In this document: positions 15,849-23,847 of the stretch, piece after piece | How the letters are laid out: each line of letters starts with the position of its first letter | How positions within the stretch are numbered: the stretch's first letter is position 1 | Virus record (IMG/VR): IMGVR_UViG_3300042569_002775 | Span: 1 to 26,852 of that record | DNA length: 26,852 nt | From: a virus | Direction: 5' to 3' (one strand) | Notes under the pieces: model-generated | What the model saw: the letters and a program-made list of their open reading frames with translations, nothing else | The model's database searches: none | Told to the model about the DNA's origin: nothing | Made by a program: the position numbers and the translations under genes

Positions 15849-18800
15849 AGGTCATCACCGACGCCGGCGTGATCGAGATCGGCACGACGGAAACGGCGCC
15901 CACCATCGGCCTGACCGACTATAGCCGGCGCGAGACCGATGATTTCGGCGTCACCACCGTCGTCAAGCGTAACTTCTCGCGGACCATGTCGGCGCGGGTG
16001 ATGGTGCCTACTGCCAATGTCGACGCCCTGCAGCGCCAGCTGGCCGCCCTGCGCGCCAAGCCGGTCCAGTGGGTGGCCGATGACCGTTTCGACAGCCTGT
16101 CCATCACCGGCTTCTACAAGGATCTGTCGATCGATCTGGCGATCCCGCCCGTCAGCTATTGCACGCTGACGATCGAGGGTCTGGCCGAGGGCGCCGATTA
16201 TGCCGATCCTGGCACGGACCCGGCAACCGATCAGCGCAAATCGTCGCTGCGGCTGTTGCGGCCAGCCTCGATCGATGATGCTGTTCTGACGTCGAGCAAT
16301 GTGCCGGAAAATGATTATCCGGCCTGGTCGGCGTCGGCCACCTATGCGCTTGGCGCTTGCGTCATCCTTTCGGCGACGCACAGGATCTACGAGAGCGCGG
16401 CCAACGGCAATGTCGGCAATGATCCGACGGGCACCGCCGGCCAGTGGATCGATATCGGGCCCACCAACCGCTGGGCGATGTTCGACCAGGCGCTGGGATC
16501 GCAGACCGAACGGGCGGGCAGCATCGTCGTTTCGCTCGATCCGGTCGATCCGATCGATGCAATCGCGCTGCTGGACGTCACGGCCGTGAGCGTGCGGGTG
16601 CAGGCTCCCGGCTATGACCGAACCTTGTCGCCCGCGATCCAGCCCGGTGCGGTCACCTTCCTCGACCTGCCGGCGACGGCCGGCACCGTCACCATCACCA
16701 TTTCGGGAAGTGGCACCGTTTCGGCGGGGACGTTGCTGATCGGCACGCTGCTGGGCCTTGGCACGACGGAAGCCTCGCCCAGGGCAGCGATCACCGACTA
16801 TAGCCGCAAGGACACCGACGCGTTCGGTGAAGTGACGGTGGTCGAGCGCGCCTGGGCCAAGCGCATGGACGTGAAGTCGCTGATCAGCACTTCCGCCGTT
16901 GACGTCGTCGCCGCGCGCATTGCCAATGTGCGCGCGATGCCGGCGCTGTGGATCGGTGACGCCACGCTGGAAAGCCTGGCCATTTACGGCTTCTTCAAGG
17001 ATTTCTCGATCGCGGTTGACGAACATGTCAGCACGCTGTCGCTCTCGATCGAGGGGCTGAGCACTGCCGCCAAGCTAGCGCCCCTAATATCCCCGGAGGA
17101 TATTGGCTTTACGGACGGCACAACGTTGGATGATCTGAAAGACCAGGCCGACGCAGACAGCGACAAGTTGGAAACCATTCAGCCTGGCGCTACTGCCGGC
17201 GGCACGGTTGGCGTCGATCTCTGGGTTCCAGAATTGCCCGACGTTCCCGCGCCGCCCGGACTGCTGCGCAACGACCTGATTTCCCTGCGGGAAGACGGGG
17301 TGCTGCAATATCAACCCTATCCCGACAATGCTGACCTGAAGGTTGCGCTGGGCCAGGTCGCTATCCCTGACATTGCCGGACAGTTGACGCTCGCCAGCGA
17401 TGGCTCGCTCGTTTTCGAAGCGACGGACGGTTCTGTTTCGACGCTCGGCAAAATCAGCCTGCCGGATATAGGCGCCGCCAGCGATGCGTCGCGTCGGACG
17501 CTGGAAAATGCTGTTGATCAGCTGGGCGCGGCGGTTGCGCAGGTGGTCAGCGAAGCAAGCCAGACGCGCGAAAATTTTCGCGATGCCGGCTTCTACGTCG
17601 ATCCCACGACCGGCCAAATCCGTCTCAGCGCGATTGATCAAACAGGCGAGCGGATCAGCACGGCGGAAGTGCGCTTGTCGGCGGCGGAAGCCAGCATAAC
17701 ATTGCGCGCAACCACCAGCTATGTCGATGGGCGGATCGCCCAGCTGGTTCTCGACCCTTCCCAGTTTCCGGTCTACGAAGGCATCGAACTGCGCGTCTCG
17801 GATGTCGAAGTGCGCCTGTCAGCGGCAGAATCCAGCATCGCTCAAAAGGCGAGCCTGATCGACCTCAATCTGCTCGGCGGTCGTGTATCCAATGCTGAAC
17901 AGACGATCGATGCGCTGTCCGGCGCGATCACCCTTAAGGTCGATCGAACGGAATTCGATGCCGTAGAAGCCCGGGTCAGCACCGCAGAACAGACGATCGA
18001 TGCACTGGGTGATAGCGCATCCATCGTGCAGGCCCTGAGCGCCGTGCGAATGTTGCCTGATCAGGCGGCATCCGCGCAGGAGAGCGCCTTGCGCGCGCTT
18101 TTGAACGGCGATCTTGCGGCCCGCAGCCAGGTCGCCGCCATCGCATCGGCCCGGACAGAGTTGACAGCCAAGATCAACGGCGATCTTGACGCGGAGGCGC
18201 GAGCACGAACAGAGCTTGCTGTCCGCATCGGCCGTGCTGAGGCCAGCGCGCTGACGGAAACGCAGGCGCGGATTGACGGTGCCCAGGCGATCACCCTCCA
18301 AGTGACGCTGTTGACCAGCCAGTTCAACGACAGCAAGGCGACCTTCACTGCCCAGATCGCCACCCTCGCAACGCAGACCGAGGCCCTGGCCGCTCGTTCG
18401 GATGCCCTGGAAATTGGTGTCGGCGAAAATGCCGCGGCGATACAGGCCGAAGAGGCTGCGCGCATCACGGAGGCTGGGGAGATCAGGGCGAGCGCCCGGG
18501 AAGCGATTAGCGCCGCGCGCGGTCTTAATGCGCGCGTCGATGCCGTGCTCGACATCGTTACGGCCGACCTGTTGCGGGGAGACGCCCGCTCGCGCGATCT
18601 CGCGGGAACGATCGCGGCAGCTCGGCAGGAAATTACGGCTAAGGTCAACGAGGACGTGGAGGCCGTCGTTGCGCGCGTGACCCTACTCTTTGCGCGCATG
18701 GACGACGCCGAAGCGGCGATCTTGATTGAAGAATTGGCGCGCGCCACCCAGCTCGATGCGATCGTCAGACAGATCACGACGTTGTCAGCCACGGTCGCCG

Positions 18801-20509
18801 GCGCCAACGCAGGCTTCACCGATCAGATTGCCGCATTGGCGAATGACGCCCTGGCAGCGACCGAGCGCATGGACAGCATGCAAAGCGCCATTGGCGACAA
18901 TGCTGCCGCCATTGGCAATGAGGCGTCGACGCGTGCGCAGGTTGATGACCAGATCATAGCTGCGGCCGGCCAGACCGTTGCCGCAGTTCGCAACGCCGAT
19001 AATAGTGCAGCGGATGCCGCCGAGCAGGCTTTGCGCGCGCTGCTCACCGGCGACCTGGCCAAGCGCGATGCAACGACCGCCATCGCTGCGGCGAGGCAGG
19101 AGGTGACGGCCAAGATCAACGGCGATGTCGATGTGCTTGTGTCCAGAATTGTCGCGCTCATCGCGCGGCTGGGATTGGCAGAGGCATCTATCGCCCTCGA
19201 GCAATATACCAGAGCGACCGCGCTGGCCGCGATGGCGAGCCAGATCGAAACCGTTCTGGCATCGATCGAAAATGTCGAGAGCATGGTTTCACTGGAAACC
19301 AACGCACGCGTGGATGCCATCACCGCGCTCGCTCAGCAGGTGCTCGCGCTCAAAGCTCAGGTGGATGGCGAGATTGCCGATCTTTCAGCAGGCATCAGCG
19401 CCGCGCTGCAGGCCATGTCTGACGGCGACAATGCGCTTGCCCTGTCGATCGAGCAGCTGCGCGCGGAGAAAAACAGCGATATCGATTCAGTCGTCGCCAG
19501 CGCGGTGGCGGAAACGCAGGCGCGCATCGACGGGCAGGCCGCACTGGCATCACGTATCGACGCGCTGGATGCCGCCAATGACAATATGAGCGCTTCATTC
19601 CTGGAGGAAAAGCAAGCCCGGCTGGACGGCGATCTGGCGCTGAGTGCACAGGTCATCGCCCTCAAGGCAGAGAAGGATAGCGATATCGGCGCCCTGCAGG
19701 CTGCGAACACTACCGAGCAGCAGGCGCGCATTGATGGGGATGGCGCTTTATCAGCGAGCCTTCTGACTGTGAGCGCGGCGCTTGATGACCAGACCGCCCT
19801 CGTCCAGCAAAACAGTGTGGCGATCGCCGACGCGATGGGACGGCTTGGTGCCTATTGGGAAGTCTATGCGATTGGCGATGGTGGCGAGGCGTTCGTTCGC
19901 CTTGCTTCCGCCGAAGGCCAGACGGCCTTCGTCGTCGGCACCAATCTGCGCGTCCTGGGCGATGCCGTCATTGACGGCACTATCAATCCGGCTGCTTTGG
20001 CGCTGAGCCGCTTCGTGCGGCGTGTCAGTGCCAGCGGCACCGGCTCTCCCCAAGCTGGCCAAAATCTTCTGCTCACCACTGTCGATCTTGGCGAGGTCAC
20101 CCCCAATGGCAGTTATGCTCTGGAGGTCACTGGATCGTTCAAGGCCAATGTCGGCCGGGCGGCCAGCACCTACAATGGCAAGACGCTCTACACCAATACT
20201 CTACCGGACGGTGGATTGCTTATCCAGATCGTGCGCGCAGATGAGACGGTGGTCGCAGCCTATGAAGTGACCGCCTCACAATATGGAGCCGACACCCCAG
20301 TGACGCGCACGATTAATGGTGGCGCCGACCTTATCTATGATGCGCCAGCGGCCGATGATGTCGGTGGCAATCGCATCATGCGCATCTATGCAAAGCGTGG
20401 CGAAGCCGACAGCGGCATCGTGAGTGAGGGCGATTATTATCGTCGCGACATGAGCGCCACCTATTCCAATTTTTCAATCTCAACCAAACTGAAGTGGACG
20501 TTCATATGA
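15845..20509 (+). CDS. giant tail tip / central fibre protein with duplicated N-terminal domain
   Basis: A 1554-residue protein directly after the tape measure, where distal tail and tip genes belong. Architecture: domain A (1-113, 'LTDYSRRETDDFGVTTVVKR...FDSLSITGFYKDLSIDLA...CTLTIEGLAE'); a CBM5/12-like carbohydrate-binding segment (about 158-203, 'WSASATYALGACVIL...IYESAANGN...W'); a beta domain (206-300); domain B (304-408), a second copy of A ('ITDYSRKDTDAFGEVTVVER...LESLAIYGFFKDFSIAVD...LSLSIEGLS'); a linker; a long coiled-coil region (~545-1350) with a 157-residue repeat; then 'WEVYAIGDGGEAFVRLASAEGQTAFVV' and 'VLGDAVIDGTINPAALA', typical of the C-terminal part of lambda-J-like proteins; and a beta-rich end (~1385-1554). 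It probably combines baseplate hub, fibre and receptor recognition. GC3 drops after ~17085. The stop overlaps the next start. Confidence 0.75.
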   Translation: MKVITDAGVIEIGTTETAPTIGLTDYSRRETDDFGVTTVVKRNFSRTMSARVMVPTANVDALQRQLAALRAKPVQWVADDRFDSLSITGFYKDLSIDLAIPPVSYCTLTIEGLAEGADYADPGTDPATDQRKSSLRLLRPASIDDAVLTSSNVPENDYPAWSASATYALGACVILSATHRIYESAANGNVGNDPTGTAGQWIDIGPTNRWAMFDQALGSQTERAGSIVVSLDPVDPIDAIALLDVTAVSVRVQAPGYDRTLSPAIQPGAVTFLDLPATAGTVTITISGSGTVSAGTLLIGTLLGLGTTEASPRAAITDYSRKDTDAFGEVTVVERAWAKRMDVKSLISTSAVDVVAARIANVRAMPALWIGDATLESLAIYGFFKDFSIAVDEHVSTLSLSIEGLSTAAKLAPLISPEDIGFTDGTTLDDLKDQADADSDKLETIQPGATAGGTVGVDLWVPELPDVPAPPGLLRNDLISLREDGVLQYQPYPDNADLKVALGQVAIPDIAGQLTLASDGSLVFEATDGSVSTLGKISLPDIGAASDASRRTLENAVDQLGAAVAQVVSEASQTRENFRDAGFYVDPTTGQIRLSAIDQTGERISTAEVRLSAAEASITLRATTSYVDGRIAQLVLDPSQFPVYEGIELRVSDVEVRLSAAESSIAQKASLIDLNLLGGRVSNAEQTIDALSGAITLKVDRTEFDAVEARVSTAEQTIDALGDSASIVQALSAVRMLPDQAASAQESALRALLNGDLAARSQVAAIASARTELTAKINGDLDAEARARTELAVRIGRAEASALTETQARIDGAQAITLQVTLLTSQFNDSKATFTAQIATLATQTEALAARSDALEIGVGENAAAIQAEEAARITEAGEIRASAREAISAARGLNARVDAVLDIVTADLLRGDARSRDLAGTIAAARQEITAKVNEDVEAVVARVTLLFARMDDAEAAILIEELARATQLDAIVRQITTLSATVAGANAGFTDQIAALANDALAATERMDSMQSAIGDNAAAIGNEASTRAQVDDQIIAAAGQTVAAVRNADNSAADAAEQALRALLTGDLAKRDATTAIAAARQEVTAKINGDVDVLVSRIVALIARLGLAEASIALEQYTRATALAAMASQIETVLASIENVESMVSLETNARVDAITALAQQVLALKAQVDGEIADLSAGISAALQAMSDGDNALALSIEQLRAEKNSDIDSVVASAVAETQARIDGQAALASRIDALDAANDNMSASFLEEKQARLDGDLALSAQVIALKAEKDSDIGALQAANTTEQQARIDGDGALSASLLTVSAALDDQTALVQQNSVAIADAMGRLGAYWEVYAIGDGGEAFVRLASAEGQTAFVVGTNLRVLGDAVIDGTINPAALALSRFVRRVSASGTGSPQAGQNLLLTTVDLGEVTPNGSYALEVTGSFKANVGRAASTYNGKTLYTNTLPDGGLLIQIVRADETVVAAYEVTASQYGADTPVTRTINGGADLIYDAPAADDVGGNRIMRIYAKRGEADSGIVSEGDYYRRDMSATYSNFSISTKLKWTFI
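17086..17104. repeat. 7-bp inverted repeat at a composition break in the tip gene
   Basis: AATATCC (17086-17092) and GGATATT (17098-17104) surround CCGGA. The element lies within codons just after duplicated domain B and where high-GC3 sequence to the left gives way to more mixed codon use on the right. It may mark an old recombination join; it may also be chance. Confidence 0.35.
18094..19140 (+). repeat. 471-nt period repeat in the coiled-coil region of the tip gene
   Basis: The block coding 'T-A-K-(I/V)-N-(G/E)-D' starts at 18164, 18635 and 19106, spaced by exactly 471 nt (157 codons) twice. Each is preceded by a 'LL.GD...R...I..AR.E(L/I/V)' block. Units 1 and 2 also share 'IGxxENAAAI / IGDNAAAI' downstream. 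The units are divergent at DNA level, so the duplication is old or selection keeps the spacing. Confidence 0.75.
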
Positions 20510-21858
20510 CATGGTATTCGAGCGGGACTGTCACTGTCACGAATGGATCGCGCACTGTCACAGGCAGCGGCACCGACTTTGTCAGCAATGTGCTGGCGGG
20601 GCAGGCTTTCATCGGCGCTGGTGACAGCCGGTCGTATGAAATCGAACAGGTGGTTTCTGCAACGCAGCTGTTGTTGCGGCGGCCATATCTGGCTGCAAGC
20701 GGATCGGGCCAGAGCTACGACATCCTGCCAACGCAGTCGCTGATGAAAGATCTTGCCGACCAGGCCGGCAGCCTCATTTCGTCCTTCGCTTCGGTTCGCG
20801 ATGGCATTGGTCAGGGCTTGATGCAGCCTGGTTCGGTATCCTCGCCCGGGCTGCGCTTCGCCAATGACCAGGACACCGGTTTGTTCTGGAGCGGCAGCAA
20901 CAGCATGAGTCTCGCGACCGCTGGCATTGAGCGGATGATCGTCGAAGGCTCTGGTCGTGTTCTCATGGGCACACCGCAGTCAGCCGAGCGTCTGAATGTC
21001 GGCGGCAAGGTTTACGCGATCTCCGACGGGGAGGCGGGTTACCGGCTCTACAACGGCGGCCAGAGCGTCGAATGGTTCATGGGGCAGAAGTCCATCAGCG
21101 AGCACGCCCTGGCGTTTCAGACATGGGTTGGTGCCGCCAAGACCGACATTCTTACCATCGATGTGAGCGGCAACCTCTACTCGGGTAAGGATAATAATCT
21201 TAACGCGCTGGGCCTGCCCAGCAGCCGTTGGTCAACTGTCTACGCCGGCACCAGCACGATCAACACGTCCGACGCGCGCGAAAAGGTGTGGCGCGGCGGC
21301 CTCTCCTCATCAGAGCGTACTGCTGCCCGGCGTATCATAGCCGAACTTGGTTTTTTCCAGTGGACGGATGCCGTCGCGGAAAAAGGTGCGGATGGAGCAC
21401 GCTATCATTTCGGTGTGCGCGCGCAGGCTGTCGCGCGCATCCTGATGGAAGAAGGGCTGGAAGATGAGCATGCTCTCGATCTGCCTTCCGATATTTTTGT
21501 GACGGACGCGCAGCGTCCATCGTTCCGCGCAGCATTCATGTGCTTTGATACCTGGGAAGATCAATTCGCGGCCGAGTATCAAATGGTCGATGTTGAAAAA
21601 CAGGTTTTCAGCGGACTGTATGATGCCAATGGCGTCGAGGTCATGAAAACCGTGACGGTGCAGGAGCGGCATGCGACCGGTCGCAACGTCAAGACGGTCT
21701 CTGCCGGCAACCGCTTTGGCCTGCGCACTGATCAGCTTGCCATGTTCATTGCTGCCGGACTGGCGGCGGATCTCAGCGAAGCCAGTGAAGTGCATGATGC
21801 ATTATCCGATCAAGTTAACGCATTGGAGGCGCGGCTGAGTGCGCTGGAGGCGGCCTGA
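20506..21858 (+). CDS. tail fibre with C-terminal Peptidase_S74 intramolecular chaperone
   Basis: Start ATG 20506 (ATGA overlap with the tip gene); 450 residues. The N-terminus is a small beta domain ('SSGTVTVTNGSRTVTGSGTDF'), seen at the start of many fibre proteins. 'GLRFANDQDTGLFWSGSNSMSLATAG' (about 115-140) and 'LNVGGKVYA' are fibre-shaft motifs. The S74 domain starts with 'TINTSDAREKV': Ser255-Asp256 are the expected cleavage dyad, with the cut just before Ser255. It continues 'AARRIIAELGFFQW', 'YHFGVRAQAVARIL' and ends in a coiled coil ('VNALEARLSALEAA'). The C-terminal part folds the fibre trimer and then cuts itself off. At about 195 residues it is longer than minimal S74 domains. 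The fibre probably binds a host surface glycan. Confidence 0.85.
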   Translation: MTWYSSGTVTVTNGSRTVTGSGTDFVSNVLAGQAFIGAGDSRSYEIEQVVSATQLLLRRPYLAASGSGQSYDILPTQSLMKDLADQAGSLISSFASVRDGIGQGLMQPGSVSSPGLRFANDQDTGLFWSGSNSMSLATAGIERMIVEGSGRVLMGTPQSAERLNVGGKVYAISDGEAGYRLYNGGQSVEWFMGQKSISEHALAFQTWVGAAKTDILTIDVSGNLYSGKDNNLNALGLPSSRWSTVYAGTSTINTSDAREKVWRGGLSSSERTAARRIIAELGFFQWTDAVAEKGADGARYHFGVRAQAVARILMEEGLEDEHALDLPSDIFVTDAQRPSFRAAFMCFDTWEDQFAAEYQMVDVEKQVFSGLYDANGVEVMKTVTVQERHATGRNVKTVSAGNRFGLRTDQLAMFIAAGLAADLSEASEVHDALSDQVNALEARLSALEAA

Positions 21859-21861
21859 CGC

Positions 21862-22299
21862 ATGTCTGATCCGGGCTCGGCCGCCGGCGAGGCGGGGGGA
21901 ATTATCGCCGGGGCTGTGGCCGTGCTCTATGCCTTTGGCAAGGGCACGGCCTGGCTACTCAACTGGAAGGATGCACGGGCGCAATCCCGCGCGGCGAAGC
22001 TCCAGCTTTGGCATGACGAACTGGCCAAGCGGGAAAAAGAGCAGGATGATCGAGACCTGCAATATCGGCAGCACATCGAAACGCAGCTTCGGCGCCTGGC
22101 GCTGGAAAATCGGGTGCTGCGCCGCGCATTCGAACTGGTCGCGGAACCGCTGCGGCGACTGGAGCCAGACAATCCCAAGCTCGCGCAGGCGCAGAACATG
22201 CTGGACCGGGCCTTCCCGCTCGATCCGGGGCTGCCGATCGATATGGGGATTCTGGTCTCGATGATCGACGAACCGGGCGGCGAGGCCGAACTGGTCTGA
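21862..22299 (+). CDS. small membrane / coiled-coil protein of the lysis region
   Basis: 145 residues, ATG 21862, 3 bp after the fibre stop. A Gly/Ala-rich hydrophobic segment (about 12-33, 'GGIIAGAVAVLYAFGKGTAWLL') is followed by a long charged coiled coil (36-95, 'RAAKLQLWHDELAKREKEQDD...QLRRLALENRVLRRAF') and a Pro-rich end. N-terminal anchor plus coiled coil is the layout of i-spanins (Rz-like), and of some holin partners. No sequence family is recognised. Position between fibre and endolysin favours a lysis or membrane function. Confidence 0.7.
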   Translation: MSDPGSAAGEAGGIIAGAVAVLYAFGKGTAWLLNWKDARAQSRAAKLQLWHDELAKREKEQDDRDLQYRQHIETQLRRLALENRVLRRAFELVAEPLRRLEPDNPKLAQAQNMLDRAFPLDPGLPIDMGILVSMIDEPGGEAELV

Positions 22300-22323
22300 G
22301 GCTAGCGATAATCTGAAACCATA

Positions 22324-22345
22324 GGGCGCCGAGGGCGCCCTTTTT
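22324..22345 (+). terminator. intrinsic terminator abutting the endolysin ribosome site
   Basis: Perfect 7-bp stem GGGCGCC (22324-22330) / GGCGCCC (22334-22340) with a GAG loop, then TTTTT (22341-22345). The following CGTGGAG (22346-22352) is the ribosome site for ATG 22359. The U-tract plus CGTGGAG is identical to that before the tape measure (11501-11512). It is the best intrinsic terminator in the window by shape. Confidence 0.7.
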
Positions 22346-22358
22346 CGTGGAGCAAGAC

Positions 22359-22919
22359 ATGAACATTGATCAGCTGATCGATGACGCGATCGGCCGCGAG
22401 GGCGGCTATGTGAACAATCCCAAGGATAAGGGAGGGCCAACGCGCTGGGGCACCACCGAGCAGGTGGCGCGAGCCTTTGGCTATACGGGCGACATGCGTG
22501 TTTTCCCGCGAGAGTCGGCCGTCGAAATCTACCGCAAGCGTTACCTGATCGAGCCGGGCTTCGATAAGATCCTCGCTATGTCGGCCGCGATCGGCGAGCT
22601 GCTGTTCGATACCGGCATCAACATGGGTCAGGCCATGGCTGGTCAGTTCCTCCAGCGTGCGCTCAACCTCTTCAACCGGGGCGCCTCGCTATATCCGGAT
22701 CTCAAGGTCGACGGCGCTTGCGGCCCGATGACGCGGCAGTCGCTGGCCAGCTACCAGCAGCGGCGCGGCGCGACCGGCGAAGGACTCCAGGTGCTGCTCT
22801 GGACTATCCACGCCTTCCGAACCGAACGTTATGAGGAAATCAGCCTCGTGCGTCCTGCAAACGAAGAGTTCAGCTATGGCTGGGTCGCGCGGCAGGTTCG
22901 CATGGGGTTCGACGCATGA
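22359..22919 (+). CDS. endolysin, glycoside hydrolase family 108 (N-acetylmuramidase)
   Basis: Start ATG 22359, 6 nt after GGAG; the frame extends upstream only into the terminator. 186 residues. The GH108 catalytic motif 'REGGYVNNPKDKGGPTRWG' (13-31) includes the proposed catalytic Glu14. 'MGQAMAGQFLQRALN' (near 88-102) and 'DLKVDGACGPMTRQSLASY' are typical of the C-terminal peptidoglycan-binding (PG_binding_3) part found with GH108. It cuts the glycan backbone of peptidoglycan. No signal peptide or anchor is seen, so it depends on the downstream holin for release. The stop overlaps the holin start (ATGA 22916). Confidence 0.9.
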   Translation: MNIDQLIDDAIGREGGYVNNPKDKGGPTRWGTTEQVARAFGYTGDMRVFPRESAVEIYRKRYLIEPGFDKILAMSAAIGELLFDTGINMGQAMAGQFLQRALNLFNRGASLYPDLKVDGACGPMTRQSLASYQQRRGATGEGLQVLLWTIHAFRTERYEEISLVRPANEEFSYGWVARQVRMGFDA

Positions 22920-23236
22920 ACGCGTTTCGCGATCGCGAGGGCGACCGCCGCGTCCTCACCCTGATCGGCGGGGGCATCATCGCCACGATCCTGTCGATCA
23001 TCGCTGCTATCGCCTTTGCACGCAATACGCCAGACTGGGCGGAGAGCGTGTTCAGCGCGATCGTCGGCGGCATGATTGTCAAGCTGGCCGACGTTCTCTC
23101 GGCGTTGGTGTCCCTGTCCAGTAATCGCCAGATCGAGCGCGTTACCGATCAGTTAGCAGTGGCCACCCCGCCTGGCCCGCAGACGGTGAAGATTGAGCAG
23201 CCGCCGGAAGAGCCGGTGCCTGTGCAGGCTCAGTGA
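22916..23236 (+). CDS. holin-like membrane protein
   Basis: 106 residues with a charged start (MNAFRDREGDRR), two hydrophobic spans (about 14-35 'LTLIGGGIIATILSIIAAIAFA' and 43-67 'AESVFSAIVGGMIVKLADVLSALVS') and a Pro/Glu-rich soluble tail. Two spans suit a class II or similar holin. It is coupled to the endolysin by ATGA and to the next gene by TGATG (23234-23238). It would form the inner-membrane lesions that release the endolysin. Confidence 0.75.
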   Translation: MNAFRDREGDRRVLTLIGGGIIATILSIIAAIAFARNTPDWAESVFSAIVGGMIVKLADVLSALVSLSSNRQIERVTDQLAVATPPGPQTVKIEQPPEEPVPVQAQ

Positions 23237-23427
23237 TGGGGCTGGGCAAGATCACGCGCGGGCTCGGCAAGGTCGGGCTCGCTTTCGAGGCTTTGGGCTA
23301 TGTCTTGGCTGGCGCTAAGGCGTTGGTGTGCGCGGTTCGTGGAGCCCCTGACGGACGCCGCGATGATGAACGCCAGGAGCAGGATCAGCATACTGACGAA
23401 TCGAGATTATTCAAACAGGCGGATTGA
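23236..23427 (+). CDS. small protein at the end of the lysis operon
   Basis: 63 residues from ATG 23236 (TGATG overlap with the holin stop). The N-terminal half is moderately hydrophobic ('GLAFEALGYVLAGAKALVCAV', 15-35), followed by a strongly charged tail ('GRRDDERQEQDQHTDES'). It could be a spanin component or an anti-holin, but no lipobox is convincing; Cys33 is in LVCA, not at a standard signal-peptide position. It overlaps the convergent gene at 23411 by 17 bp. Confidence 0.55.
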   Translation: MGLGKITRGLGKVGLAFEALGYVLAGAKALVCAVRGAPDGRRDDERQEQDQHTDESRLFKQAD

Positions 23428-23635
23428 TGTCGGACCAGTGTGTGGGCGCAATGACCGGGAATTTCCCAGCGGGAAGGCCCGCGAAAGCAAGGCACCAGTC
23501 CTGGGCGCCCTCTGTGTCATCCCAAGCTGCGACAGAGATGCCTAGCTGGTTCCAAAGCAGCATCGTCCGGCCGTCCTTCCTATCTTCCGGTAGGAGTTCC
23601 ATTACCTGCCAAGGAATTAGAGAAACGGATATCAT
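23411..23635 (-). CDS. DUF551-like small protein
   Basis: The start ATG 23635 is favoured by a GAGG 5 nt upstream; an extension to 23752 has no signals. 74 residues: 'MELLPEDRKDGRTMLLWNQLGISVAAWDD', a Trp-rich middle ('AQDWCLAF') and a C-terminal 'VIAPTHWSDINPPV'. The 'P-T-H-W' box near the end and 'WDD' are marks of short phage proteins of the DUF551 sort, often encoded in early or accessory regions. The function is unknown. Minus strand, convergent with the lysis operon, probably the last gene of the small minus-strand cluster. Confidence 0.65.
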   Translation of the reverse strand: MISVSLIPWQVMELLPEDRKDGRTMLLWNQLGISVAAWDDTEGAQDWCLAFAGLPAGKFPVIAPTHWSDINPPV

Positions 23636-23779
23636 GACCACCTCACTTCTCAGGATTAAAGCTGGGCGCGCTTGCGGTTTATCGACCAAGGAAAGGTGAG
23701 CCCGACGCGGCCAAATTTCTTGGGGAAATATCGGGGTGCGCGCCGGGCTCAAGTCTCAGGTACCCGCGCTGCATAAATA

Positions 23780-23847
23780 GCGCCAGACCTGTCACGAGAA
23801 GGTGCTCCTGGCGCGCGCCGCTATGACGTTGAACCTCGCCAGGAGCA
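23780..23847. repeat. alternative-pairing inverted repeats
   Basis: TGCTCCTGGCG (23803-23813) pairs perfectly with CGCCAGGAGCA (23837-23847) across 23 nt. The first arm can instead pair with GCGCCAG (23780-23786) via CTGGCGC (23808-23814). Two mutually exclusive stems in or just downstream of the 3' end of a minus-strand ORF might act in termination; no T-run is visible on either side. Confidence 0.35.

Noticed and set aside
13617-17026. Long minus-strand open frames opposite the tape measure and tip genes
   Set aside because: Same reason: low-complexity antisense translations of genes with clear + strand domains.
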